From NCBI GenBank assembly GCA_963720725.1, contig CAVRGN010000011.1, positions 248,001-312,000 of the forward strand: DNA of 64,000 nt, read 5' to 3'. Each line of letters starts with the position of its first letter. Within the stretch, counting starts at the first letter, position 1. The notes under the pieces are model-generated. The model was given only the letters and a program-made list of their open reading frames with translations, made no database searches and had not been told where the DNA came from. Source of the DNA: Benzoatithermus sp963720725. GTDB lineage: Bacteria; Pseudomonadota; Alphaproteobacteria; Geminicoccales; Geminicoccaceae. The position numbers and the translations under genes were made by a program. Below are positions 44,708 through 53,473 of the stretch, one piece after another.

Positions 44708-46186
44708 GCGCGGCGCCAATCGGTGGTGCCGTCGGGCGCGGTCCTCAAGGACGACGCCTGAGCTGGCGAGGCTTTGCGTCGTAAATCGTCAGCCCGCGCA
44801 AAGTCTCCGCTCCGTCTCGCAAGCGCGCGACCTTTCGCCCACAAGTTGTGTCGATTTCTAGAGTACATCTTGAGTCGCCGAAGTGGCATCCTCCCGAAGG
44901 TGTCTTGATGCCCGATAGCCCGAGTGCCGAGGTTCCGGTCACGATGCTTCCGCCAAGCCTCAGGGTCATGCTGCGATATACCGATCAGTGAGGCAGCCGA
45001 AACCCGCAATGTCGCAGCAGTCTCTCGCAGACCGCTCACGATTTGTCCTAGTTCAGCCAAGGGCCTGCAGCAGTTGATCATAGCCTCGGTGCACATTTAG
45101 ATCATCACAAAGGTCGCTGCATACTTCAGGTCTGGTGCCGGCTTCCATTCTAGGCTCTACCTCGACGAAGAGTATTGTACATGAGAACGCAGTGTTCTCT
45201 CCGGCCTGATTGATCGACCTCCGATGTTAAAGTCCGCCCGGTCTGACGATAATGTGCGCTCAGCAGCAGCAAGCCTAACAACCTCCCCAGGCCGATAAGC
45301 ATCGATCTTTGCGATGGTTTCCGGCACCCGAAGCACGTTCCCCACGCTCTTCGACATCTTCTCGCCGCGCATGTCGAGGAAGCCGTTGTGGAGCCAATAG
45401 CGCGCCATCGTGTCGATGCCGTGCGCGCAGCAGCTCTGCGCGATCTCGTTTTCGTGATGGGGGAAGATGAGGTCGAGGCCGCCAGCGTGGATGTCGAAGG
45501 GCAGCGGGCCCAGGAAGGCCTCGCTCATGGCCGAGCACTCGATGTGCCAGACCGGGCCGGCCATATCCCCAGGGGCTGTCCCAGCCGGGCTGCTCGCCGG
45601 TCGAAGGCTTCCACAGCACGAAGTCGGCGGGGTCGCGCTTGTAGGGGGCGACGTCGACCCGCGCCCCGGCGATCTGCTCGTCGCGGTTGCGGCCGGAGAG
45701 GCGGCCGTAAGCCGGCATCGAGGGGACGCTGAACAGCACGTGGCCGTCGGCGACATAGGCGTGGCCGCGCTCGATCAGGGTCGCGATCAGCGCGATCATG
45801 CCGGGGATATGGTCGGTCGCGCGTGGTTCGTGGGTGGGTGGCAGGCAGCCGAGGGCGGCGAGGTCGGCGTGGAAGTCGGCCGTGGTGCGCTCGGTCAGTC
45901 CGCGGATGTCCTCGCCATTCTTGGCCGCCTGATCGATGATCTTGTCGTCGATGTCGGTGAGATTGCGGACGTAGACGACGTTCTGCTCGCCATAGAGATG
46001 GCGCAGCAGGCGGTAGAGCACGTCGAAGACGACGAAGGCGCGGGCATTGCCGACATGGATGCGCTGATAGACCGTGGGGCCGCAGACATAGAGCCGGACA
46101 CGGTTGGGATCGATCGGCTCGAACGCCTCCTTGGTGCGCGTCAGGGTGTTGTGCAATCGGAGCTGCACGGCCGTCCTCGGTGACAT
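44704..46186 (-). pseudogene. cysS: Cysteinyl-tRNA synthetase, disrupted by frameshifts
   Basis: Charges tRNA(Cys). The N-terminal half is clear: VRLYVCGPTVYQRIHVGNAR with the HIGH-like HVGN, TDIDDKIIDQAA, and the zinc/active-site part around WHIECSAMS, HHENEIAQSC and the KMSKS motif. One extra base at 45550 breaks PWGYGRPG-WHIEC. After AYRPGEVVRLA the frame changes repeatedly; recognisable pieces lie in alternating frames: LLSAHYRQ, LMYNTLRR, CDDLNV, LAELGQIV, HDPEAW, RRSGDFARADDLRR, LASSGVVLEDR and PDGTTDWRR. The stop overlaps the cimA ATG (ATGA), exactly as expected for an intact operon gene. The gene is essential in most bacteria, so an error-rich consensus or a second copy elsewhere must be considered. 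Confidence 0.85.
44761..45300. other. Lower-GC, indel-rich segment inside the cysS 3' region
   Basis: By hand count this segment is about 56 percent G+C, well below its neighbours on both sides. Similarity to CysS continues through it, but the reading frame switches every 10-60 bases. It has abrupt edges: normal composition resumes at the cysS stop and again upstream of the KMSKS region. Confidence 0.7.
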
Positions 46187-46195
46187 GGAATGGGA

Positions 46196-47515
46196 TTACG
46201 CCGTCCTGCCGCGCAGGCGCTCGAGCGCCCGCCCGCGGCCGATGAGCGGTAGCAGATGTTTCAGCTCGGGTCCATGCTCGCGCCCGGTGAGCGCCAGGCG
46301 CAAGGGCTGGAACAGTGCCTTGCCCTTGCGGCCGGTGGCGGCCTTGAGCGCCTCGACCCAGTCGGAGAAGCCGGCGTCGAGGTCCTGCGGCAGATGGGCG
46401 GCCGCCAGCGCCAGGAACTGCGGCTCGACGATCACGGGCGCCAGCGGACGCCGGCACACCTCCCACCACTCGCGCGCATCCTCGAGCCGGGCGAGGTTGC
46501 CGCGGATCGCCGACCAGAACGCCGCGTCGATGCCCCCGAGGCCGAGTTCGCGCAGACGCGGCGCGGCGTCGCCATGGGCCAGATGGTGCAGCACCGTGGC
46601 CGAGAGCCGGGGCAGATCGTCGACCACCAGGCGCGGCGGTGCCCGGCCGTAGTCCTCAAGCGCGAAGATAGCGACCAGATCGTCCATGCTGCGCGTGGGA
46701 TCGGCGGCCTGCGAGGTGCCCAGGGCGGCCAGGGCCGCCACGATCGCCCTTGGCTCGATGCCCTGCTCGCGCAGGTTGCGCAGGCTCAAGGCGCCAAGGC
46801 GCTTGCTGAATGGCCGGCCGGCCGCATCGGCGATCAGCGGCAGATGGGCGAATCGTGGCGGCGGATGGTCGAGCGCGGCAAGGATGGCGAGCTGCAACGG
46901 CGTATTGCTGACATGGTCCTCGCCGCGGATGACGTGGCTGATGCCAAGTTCCGCGTCGTCGACCGCGGAGGCGAACAGGTAGGTGGCGCTACCGTCCCCG
47001 CGCATGATGACCGGGTCGCTCAGGGCGCTGGCGGCGAAGCGCCGCGGGCCCAGGACCAGATCGTCGAAGGAGAGCTCGCCGTCCGGCAGCTGCAGGCGCC
47101 AGTAGGACGTGCCGCCGCGGGGCTCGTTGCCAGCACCATGAAGCTGGCGGCGGTAGCGCGGCGGCAGACCTTGCGCGCGCTGCCGCTCGCGCAAGGCGGC
47201 CAGCTCCTCCTCGGTCTCGAAGCAGGCATAGGCGCGGTCCGCCCGCCGCAGGTCCGCGAACGCCGCCGCGTAGCGGTCGGAGCGTCCGCTCTGGCGCAGG
47301 ACCGCGTCCCAGCCCAGGCCGAGCCACGTCAGGTCCTCCCGGATCGCCTGGTCGTAGGTCGGCTCCGACCGCTCGCGGTCGGTGTCGTCGATCCGCAGGA
47401 CGAACTTGCCCCGTTCCCGCGTTGCGAACAGCCAGTTGACGATGGCGACGCGGGCGTTGCCCAGATGGAGGAAGCCGGTCGGGCTGGGCGCGAACCGGAC
47501 CACGGGCTGATGCAT
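46196..47515 (-). CDS. gltX: Glutamyl-tRNA synthetase, first paralogue
   Basis: A 439-residue class I synthetase charging tRNA with glutamate. The HIGH-type motif is in APSPTGFLHLGNARVA and the KMSKS-type motif is the variant PFSKRLGALSLRN. Other markers are LRIDDTDRERSEP and VIRGEDHVSNTP. It is shorter and more divergent than the second copy at 51967. Many alphaproteobacteria have two such enzymes, one of which charges tRNA(Gln) for later amidation. It ends 9 bases before the cysS start, so both synthetases share a transcript. Confidence 0.92.
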   Translation of the reverse strand: MHQPVVRFAPSPTGFLHLGNARVAIVNWLFATRERGKFVLRIDDTDRERSEPTYDQAIREDLTWLGLGWDAVLRQSGRSDRYAAAFADLRRADRAYACFETEEELAALRERQRAQGLPPRYRRQLHGAGNEPRGGTSYWRLQLPDGELSFDDLVLGPRRFAASALSDPVIMRGDGSATYLFASAVDDAELGISHVIRGEDHVSNTPLQLAILAALDHPPPRFAHLPLIADAAGRPFSKRLGALSLRNLREQGIEPRAIVAALAALGTSQAADPTRSMDDLVAIFALEDYGRAPPRLVVDDLPRLSATVLHHLAHGDAAPRLRELGLGGIDAAFWSAIRGNLARLEDAREWWEVCRRPLAPVIVEPQFLALAAAHLPQDLDAGFSDWVEALKAATGRKGKALFQPLRLALTGREHGPELKHLLPLIGRGRALERLRGRTA

Positions 47516-47552
47516 CGCGCCTGACTAGCCGCAGCGTCACGCGCCGGCAAGC

Positions 47553-49736
47553 TCACTCGGAATAGTATTCCCCCAGGCGCGCATAGGCGAACCCGGCGTC
47601 GCCGGCGCCGGAGCGGGCATGGCGGCGCAGGTCGACCTGGGTCAGCACCGCGCCCGCGACGACGGCGCCGCTCTCGCGCAGGCTGCGCAGGGACAGCTCG
47701 CAGAAATCGCGCCGTGTGCGACCGTAGCGAATCAGGAACAGCACGCTGTCGGCGAGCTTGGCCACCAGCTTGGCGTCGACGACGGCGACCAGGGGCGCGC
47801 TGTCGACCAGGATCAAGTCGAAGGCGGGCCGCAGTGCCGCGAGCAGCGCGCCGATCCCGTCCTGCCCGAGCAGCCGCGTCGGCTGGGACAGCCGTCGGCT
47901 TCCGGGCAGCAGTCGCAGCGGTGCCCGGGGGTCGGTCGCGAGCACTTCGGCCAAAGGCACTTCGCGGCGCAGCACCTCGACCAGCCCCGCGCCCTGCTTC
48001 AGGCCGACGAGGTCGTGCAGGGTCGGACGGCGCAGGTCCGCATCGATCACCATCACCCGCAGCCCTTCGGCCGCGGCGGCCCGGGCGAGGCTGAGGGTCA
48101 GCGTCGACTTGCCCTCGCCCGGCAGGGCCGAGGTCACCAGCACCACCCGCCCCTGCCCCGCCGCCTCGTCCGGACGGCGCAGCAGCAGACCGGTCAGGAT
48201 CTCCCGCATCGCCTCGGCATAGCGCGAGCGCGGCCGGTCGAGCGCATAGTCCTGTGGTGCGATCTGCGGTTGCCGTGTTCCATCCAGTCGCGGCACCAGG
48301 GCCAGCGTCGGCACGCCCAGCAACTCGGTGACCTCGCGCGCCGAGCGGATGCCGCGCTGGCCGGTCTCGACCACGTAGATGACGACGAGGCCCAGGAGCA
48401 GGCCGCCCGTGAGCGTCAGCGACAGGATCAGCTTCGGCTTCGGATAGCTGGGCGCCACCGGCGGAACGGCTTCGGAGATCAGGCGGGCGTCGGGCGTGCC
48501 GTCCGGCAGCGGGCGGGCCTCGGCCGCGACGCGGGCGAGCTGGGCCTCGTACAGCCGCCGGCTCAGCTCCACCTCGCGCCCGAGTTCGGCCTCGCGTGCC
48601 GCATCGGCCTCGTGCCGCACGACCCTGCCCTTGAGTTCCTCCAGCTTGGTGGCGAGGATCCGCTCGGTGGCCCGTGCCTGCGCCAGCTCGCCCTCGTACT
48701 GCCGCAACACACCCTGCCGCTCCTGGCGGATGCGTTGGTCCAGTTCGACCCTTTCGGCGCGGATGTCCTGGATCTTGGGATGACGCTCGCCGAACTGGCT
48801 CGAGAGTTCGGCCTCGCGCCGCAGGAGTTCGGCCTTCAATGCCAGCAAGTTGGCGAGCATGGGCGACGCGCCGGGCTCGCCCAAGGCCAGCGCCGGATCG
48901 CCGGTGTCGATCAGCCGGCGCAGGCGCGCGAGGATCTGCTCGCGGCCGCTGCGGGCCACGGTCGCCGCCACCAGCTGGCCATCGAGCGCCGCGATCTCGG
49001 CCGATTCCGTGCCGAGAGTGGTGACACGAGCGCCCTCGCGCTGGGCCAGAAACGCCGCCAGCGACGCCTCGGCCGAGTCGACCTTGCCCTTCAAAGCCTC
49101 CAGCTGCTCGTCGAACCGGCCGCTCTGGCGCTCGGAAGCCAATGCCTTACGGTTGAGCTGCCCCGTCATGTAGAGCTCGGCCAGCTTGTTGGCGACGGCC
49201 GCGGCCTTGATCGGATCGGCCGAGCGCCAGGCCAACGAGATGACGTGGCTCTTGCCCTCCCGCTTGACCGCCAGCCGATCCAGGAACTCGGCGACCTTGT
49301 CGACCGTGCGGCCGCCCGCGGGTTCGCTGTCGCGCCGCACGAGACGTTCCAGCGCGCCGAGAGCGGCACCGCTCGAGCCGCCGAGCTCCGGGTCCTCGGC
49401 AAGGCCGAGGGCGTCGAGTGCTTCGCGCGCCAGGGACCGCGACGCCAGGATCTGGACCTGGCTGTCGACGGCGGCGCTGTCCGGTGTCTGGCTGGCGGTG
49501 GCGATGGTCGCCCCTGCTCCACCGCCTAGTGCGGGCTCGATGATCAGCAGCGCACGCGCCTCGTAGATGGGCGTGAGCAGCGAGAGGGCGCCGATTCCCG
49601 CCACACCGCCCAGGAACAGGCAGACCAGGAGCAGCCAGCGCCGGCGATGGACGACGTGCAGCAATTCGGCCAGCGACAGCTCGTCGGCTGCGCCGTGGAC
49701 CGACGCGGACGCTCGTTCCGGTTGAGCACTGGCCAT
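47553..49736 (-). CDS. Polysaccharide biosynthesis tyrosine autokinase (Wzc/ExoP type)
   Basis: A 727-residue co-polymerase that controls chain length and export of capsule or exopolysaccharide. An N-terminal Wzz domain carries the first membrane helix (LLLVCLFLGGVAGIGALSLL); a long coiled-coil periplasmic region follows (about 180-420), then the second helix (LILSLTLTGGLLLGLVVIYV). The cytoplasmic kinase domain has Walker A SALPGEGKST near residue 535, Walker A' VMVIDADLRRPT and Walker B LILVDSAPL. A C-terminal tyrosine cluster ends YARLGEYYSE. No wza or wzx/wzy genes are next to it. It appears to have its own AT-rich promoter overlapping the end of comEC and may be translated from a leaderless mRNA. 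Confidence 0.92.
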   Translation of the reverse strand: MASAQPERASASVHGAADELSLAELLHVVHRRRWLLLVCLFLGGVAGIGALSLLTPIYEARALLIIEPALGGGAGATIATASQTPDSAAVDSQVQILASRSLAREALDALGLAEDPELGGSSGAALGALERLVRRDSEPAGGRTVDKVAEFLDRLAVKREGKSHVISLAWRSADPIKAAAVANKLAELYMTGQLNRKALASERQSGRFDEQLEALKGKVDSAEASLAAFLAQREGARVTTLGTESAEIAALDGQLVAATVARSGREQILARLRRLIDTGDPALALGEPGASPMLANLLALKAELLRREAELSSQFGERHPKIQDIRAERVELDQRIRQERQGVLRQYEGELAQARATERILATKLEELKGRVVRHEADAAREAELGREVELSRRLYEAQLARVAAEARPLPDGTPDARLISEAVPPVAPSYPKPKLILSLTLTGGLLLGLVVIYVVETGQRGIRSAREVTELLGVPTLALVPRLDGTRQPQIAPQDYALDRPRSRYAEAMREILTGLLLRRPDEAAGQGRVVLVTSALPGEGKSTLTLSLARAAAAEGLRVMVIDADLRRPTLHDLVGLKQGAGLVEVLRREVPLAEVLATDPRAPLRLLPGSRRLSQPTRLLGQDGIGALLAALRPAFDLILVDSAPLVAVVDAKLVAKLADSVLFLIRYGRTRRDFCELSLRSLRESGAVVAGAVLTQVDLRRHARSGAGDAGFAYARLGEYYSE

Positions 49737-49770
49737 TGCGACATAATAGAGAAAATTGTATCTATTTCAA
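49737..49770 (-). promoter_or_regulatory. Near-consensus sigma70 promoter placed for a leaderless tyrosine-kinase mRNA
   Basis: On the minus strand, TTGAAA (49770-49765) and TATTAT (49748-49743) are separated by 16 bases. Transcription would begin about 7 bases past the -10, that is at or next to the ATG at 49736, leaving no room for a Shine-Dalgarno. The element is strikingly AT-rich in this genome and overlaps the comEC stop. Confidence 0.6.
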
Positions 49771-51936
49771 CTTCTGCGTTTGTATTCGGCTCCAGGGCCA
49801 GTTGCCACGGCTCTCCGCCACGGTTTCGATCGTCAGCCGCTGGCTCGAATGCGTGATCGCCATGCCACCGGACGAGCGCAGCAGCCGCGGGCCGATGAGT
49901 TCGCTGCCGTGACATGAGGGCGGACCGAGGCGAGCTATGACCAGATCAACCCTTCCGCAGTCCTCGGCGATCGCGGCCATGCGGTAGGCCAGCGCGACCC
50001 GTGCGGAGCCCAGTTCGGCGACGCAGCCATCCTCGTCGCAAGCGACGCCGCGGCGAGATCCGGCACCCGGAGGAGGCGCCGGCTCGGCCGTGGCGACACC
50101 TAGATGCCGCAGCCAGGACTCCCGGACCAGTCGGTCGCGACGCCATTCGATGAGCAGGATCCCGCCGTCACTGCCGCGTATGGCGGCCATCTCCATGTCG
50201 GGAGCGATCAGCAGGTCGGGCGGGCGGGCCACGACTGCCAGGATGATGGCGGCTCCGATCGGCGCCAGGCCCCACCAGCGCCAGGGACGTTGCCACAAGG
50301 CCAGCCAAACGCCGCCCAGGGCCAGCAGCGCCAGCGCGGCACCCGGCCATTGGCGGACGAGCACCGAGGCGCCCGGCAACTCGGCCACCGCATGGGCGAT
50401 CCACAGGACGCCCGCACAGCCGAGCGCCATGACATGAAAGAACGGCCCCTCGAGACCGAGTGGCATCGCCATGAGCCCGAGCATGCCCGCCGGCATCACC
50501 AAGAACGTGGTCAGCGGCACCGCCACGAGGTTCGCGAGCGTGCCATAGGTGGGAATGGTCTGGAAATGGAACGCCGCGAACGGCATCGTCGCCGACCCTG
50601 CGATGACGGTCGTGGCGCAGACCCCGACAAGATAGCGCCCCACCGCCCAAAGCGGCCCGCGCTCGGCCCGATCCGGGTCCGGGCGGCGCCGCCAGCTCTC
50701 ATACACGACCATCAGGGCCAGAACGGCCGCGAACGAGAGCTGGAACGACGCGCCGACCACGGCCTCGGGCCGCAGCAACAGGACAACCAGCGCTGACCAG
50801 GCGAGCAGGCGCAGCGAGAACGGGTTGCGGTCGACCATCACTGCCAGCAGGGCCACCGCGGTCATCACGAACGAGCGCTGCGCCGGGACGCTGGCACCCG
50901 ACAGGACGAGGTAGAACGCGGCGGCGAGGAGAGCCAAGGCGGCCGCGGGCTTCTTGACCGGGTAGCGCAGCGCGAGTGGCGGGATCAGGGCCAGCAGCCA
51001 TCGGCAGACCGCGAACACGCTCCCCGCCACCATCACCATGTGCAGGCCGGACACCGCCAGGATGTGGGCGAGGCCGGAGACCTGCATGTCGCGCCAGGTC
51101 GCCTGATCGATCCCGGCGCGCACGCCGGCGGTCAGTGCTGCCGCCATCGCGCCCGCGGCGCCGGGATTCGCGTCGCCGATCCGGTGGGCGACCCGGGCGC
51201 GCAACTCGGCCACGGCCAACCCGAACCCACCTCCCGACCCGGGCAGGCGCGTGGCGGCTCCCAGGGAAAAGCCGACCGCACCCAGACGCACGAACCATGC
51301 CTGCCGGGCGAAGTCGAACCCGCCTGGCATCGCCGGCCCGGGAGGCCGCTGCAATCTGGCCCGCAGCCGGATCCGGTCGCCCGGGGCCAGTCCGGGTGGG
51401 GCGCGGCGGAGATTGACCCAAATCCTTGCCGGCGTCGCCTCGGCAGCGACGCCTTCGAGCGACACCTGATCCAGGAGCACGCGCTCGCCGTGCGGCAAGG
51501 GTGCCAGATCGATGACCCGCCCCTCGACCTGGTACACGCCCGCCCGGGCCAGGATCGGCGCCGACACTGCATTGATCCGGGTCTGAGCAAGCGCGAACCC
51601 GGCGCAACCCACCGCGACCGCCAGCAGCAGCGCGTCGCCCGCGCTCGCCGCACCGCGCCAGCCACGCACGACTGGGAGGAGGCACGCCGTCCCCGCTCCC
51701 GCGACCAGCCACACGGTCCAATCCGGGGGCTGGCCCGGCATGGCGAACAGCAATGCGCTGCCGAAGCCCATCGCGACGGGCAGCCAGAGCAGCCAGCGGC
51801 TCCGCTCCCGCTCGAACAGAGCGGCCAATGCAGCCAATGGCGCCCAGTTCGCCGCCGGCTCGCGGGCGGCTGCCACGGCGACCATGTCCAGGCCCTGCTG
51901 CACCAGATGTCCAACTGTGGTAGTCGACCGCGCCAT
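49762..51936 (-). CDS. comEC: ComEC/Rec2 family competence protein
   Basis: A 724-residue inner-membrane protein for uptake of single-stranded DNA. The N-terminal region has membrane helices and a DUF4131-like OB fold (VYQVEGRVIDLAPLPHGERV). The Competence domain follows with SGLAHILAVSGLHMVMVAGS and PAQRSFVMTAVALLAVMVDR. The C-terminal part (about 590-724) is the short alphaproteobacterial form in which the metallo-beta-lactamase motifs are not evident (CDEDGCVAELGSARVAL). The ATG at 51936 is 30 bases from the divergent gltX2 start. Confidence 0.9.
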   Translation of the reverse strand: MARSTTTVGHLVQQGLDMVAVAAAREPAANWAPLAALAALFERERSRWLLWLPVAMGFGSALLFAMPGQPPDWTVWLVAGAGTACLLPVVRGWRGAASAGDALLLAVAVGCAGFALAQTRINAVSAPILARAGVYQVEGRVIDLAPLPHGERVLLDQVSLEGVAAEATPARIWVNLRRAPPGLAPGDRIRLRARLQRPPGPAMPGGFDFARQAWFVRLGAVGFSLGAATRLPGSGGGFGLAVAELRARVAHRIGDANPGAAGAMAAALTAGVRAGIDQATWRDMQVSGLAHILAVSGLHMVMVAGSVFAVCRWLLALIPPLALRYPVKKPAAALALLAAAFYLVLSGASVPAQRSFVMTAVALLAVMVDRNPFSLRLLAWSALVVLLLRPEAVVGASFQLSFAAVLALMVVYESWRRRPDPDRAERGPLWAVGRYLVGVCATTVIAGSATMPFAAFHFQTIPTYGTLANLVAVPLTTFLVMPAGMLGLMAMPLGLEGPFFHVMALGCAGVLWIAHAVAELPGASVLVRQWPGAALALLALGGVWLALWQRPWRWWGLAPIGAAIILAVVARPPDLLIAPDMEMAAIRGSDGGILLIEWRRDRLVRESWLRHLGVATAEPAPPPGAGSRRGVACDEDGCVAELGSARVALAYRMAAIAEDCGRVDLVIARLGPPSCHGSELIGPRLLRSSGGMAITHSSQRLTIETVAESRGNWPWSRIQTQKLK

Positions 51937-51966
51937 CTAACACCCGGACGGGGTCTGCTTTCAACC

Positions 51967-53395
51967 ATGAGTGTTGTAGTTCGGTTCGCACCTTCGCCTA
52001 CTGGTTATCTGCACATCGGCGGTGCGCGGACCGCCTTGTTCAACTGGCTGTTCGCCCGGCACCATGGCGGCCGCTTTCTCCTGCGGATCGAGGACACCGA
52101 CCGGCAGCGCTCGACCCAAGCGGCCATCGACGCCATTTTCGACGGTCTCGCCTGGCTCGGCCTCGATGCCGACGAGCCGCCCGTGTTCCAGTTCGAGCGC
52201 GCGGGCCGACACGCCGAGGTGGCGCATCGGCTGCTCGCCGAGGGCAAGGCATATCGATGCTGGGCGACACCGGAGGAGCTCGAGCAGATGCGGGCGCAGC
52301 AGCGGGCGAACGGCCTGCCGATGCGCTATGACGGCCGCTGGCGTGACCGGGATCCGAGCGACGCACCTCCCGGAGTGCCGCCGGTGGTTCGCCTGAAGGC
52401 GCCACAGACGGGCACCACCCGGATGGCCGACCTCGTGCAGGGCGTGATCGACGTCGAGAATGCGCAACTCGACGACATGGTCCTGTTGCGTGCCGACGGC
52501 ACGCCGACCTACATGCTGTCGGTGGTGGTGGACGACATCGATATGGGGATCACCCAGGTCATCCGCGGCCACGACCATCTGACCAACACCTTCCGTCAGG
52601 TTCAGCTCTACCGCGCGATCGGCAGGGAACCGCCGCAATTCGCGCATATCCCCCTGATCCACGGGGCGGACGGCGCCAAGCTCAGCAAGCGGCACGGGGC
52701 GCTGAGCGTCACCGAATACCGCGAGCTGGGTTTCCTGCCCGAGGCCGTCCGCAACTACCTGCTGAGGCTTGGCTGGAGCCACGGCGACGAAGAGATTATC
52801 TCGACCGAGCAGGCGATAACCCTGTTCGACCTTGCCGCCGTCGGTCGTTCGCCGGCCCGGTTCGATCTCGCCAAGCTCACCAGCGTCAACGCGCACTATC
52901 TGCGCGAGCGGCCGGACCGGGAACTCGCCGAGCTGATCGCGCCCCGGCTCGCCGATGCAGGCCTTGCGCCTGATCCGGAAGGCACCAGGCGCCTGATTGC
53001 AGGCATGCCGGGTCTCAAGCAGCGCGCACGGACCCTGGTCGAACTCGCCCAGTCGGCGGCTTTCTACCTGAGGTCGCGGCCGATTTCGGTCGACGCCAAG
53101 GGCAGGAAGGTCCTCGACGAATCGGCGCGAAGCGCGCTCGAGCGGCCTGATAGCGCCGCTGCATGCCCATGTGCCCTGGGACGAGGAAGCGCTCGAGACC
53201 CTCTGCCGCCGGCAGGCCGAACTGGCAGGCATCGGGTTCGGCAAGCTCGCACAGCCGCTGCGCGTGGCACTGACCGGCGGTACGGTGTCGCCCGGCGTGT
53301 TCGAGATCATGGCCGTCCTCGGTCGCGACGAGGTCGTCGGCCGCATCGACGACGCGGCGACAGGACGCAATCCCGCGCCGGCCCAGGACGATTGA
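51967..53395 (+). pseudogene. gltX: Glutamyl-tRNA synthetase, second paralogue, frameshifted near the 3' end
   Basis: Class I synthetase with canonical motifs: APSPTGYLHIGGARTALFNW and KLSKRHGALSV, plus FLLRIEDTDRQRS. About 392 codons read correctly to SARSALER. There the frame breaks; removing one C of the pair at 53146-53147 gives LERLIAPLHAHVPWDEEALE and restores the anticodon-binding C-terminus to a TGA at 53395. The repaired protein is about 475 residues, normal for the family. Its position next to gltA and comEC matches the standard alphaproteobacterial gltX. The single extra base is most simply a consensus error because this enzyme is essential. Confidence 0.87.
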
Positions 53396-53473
53396 GCCCG
53401 GCCGGGGCGCCTCCTAGAGTTTGCCGGACGCGCGCCAGTCGGGTATTGCTGCGTCGCACCAGGAGGGACCCGC

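Noticed and set aside
44704..45096. A 130-codon minus-strand frame that looks like a separate novel gene
   Set aside because: Its parts (LAELGQIV, HDPEAW, DFARADDLRR, PDGTTDWRR) match the end of CysS in order, so it is part of the disrupted cysS gene.
47619..49529. Long plus-strand frame opposite the tyrosine kinase gene
   Set aside because: Same reason: mirror frame of a real gene with Gln/Arg/Gly-rich low-complexity content.
53130..53180. Programmed ribosomal frameshift in gltX2
   Set aside because: No slippery heptamer or downstream stem-loop is evident, and the same kind of single-base insertion occurs in unrelated genes.
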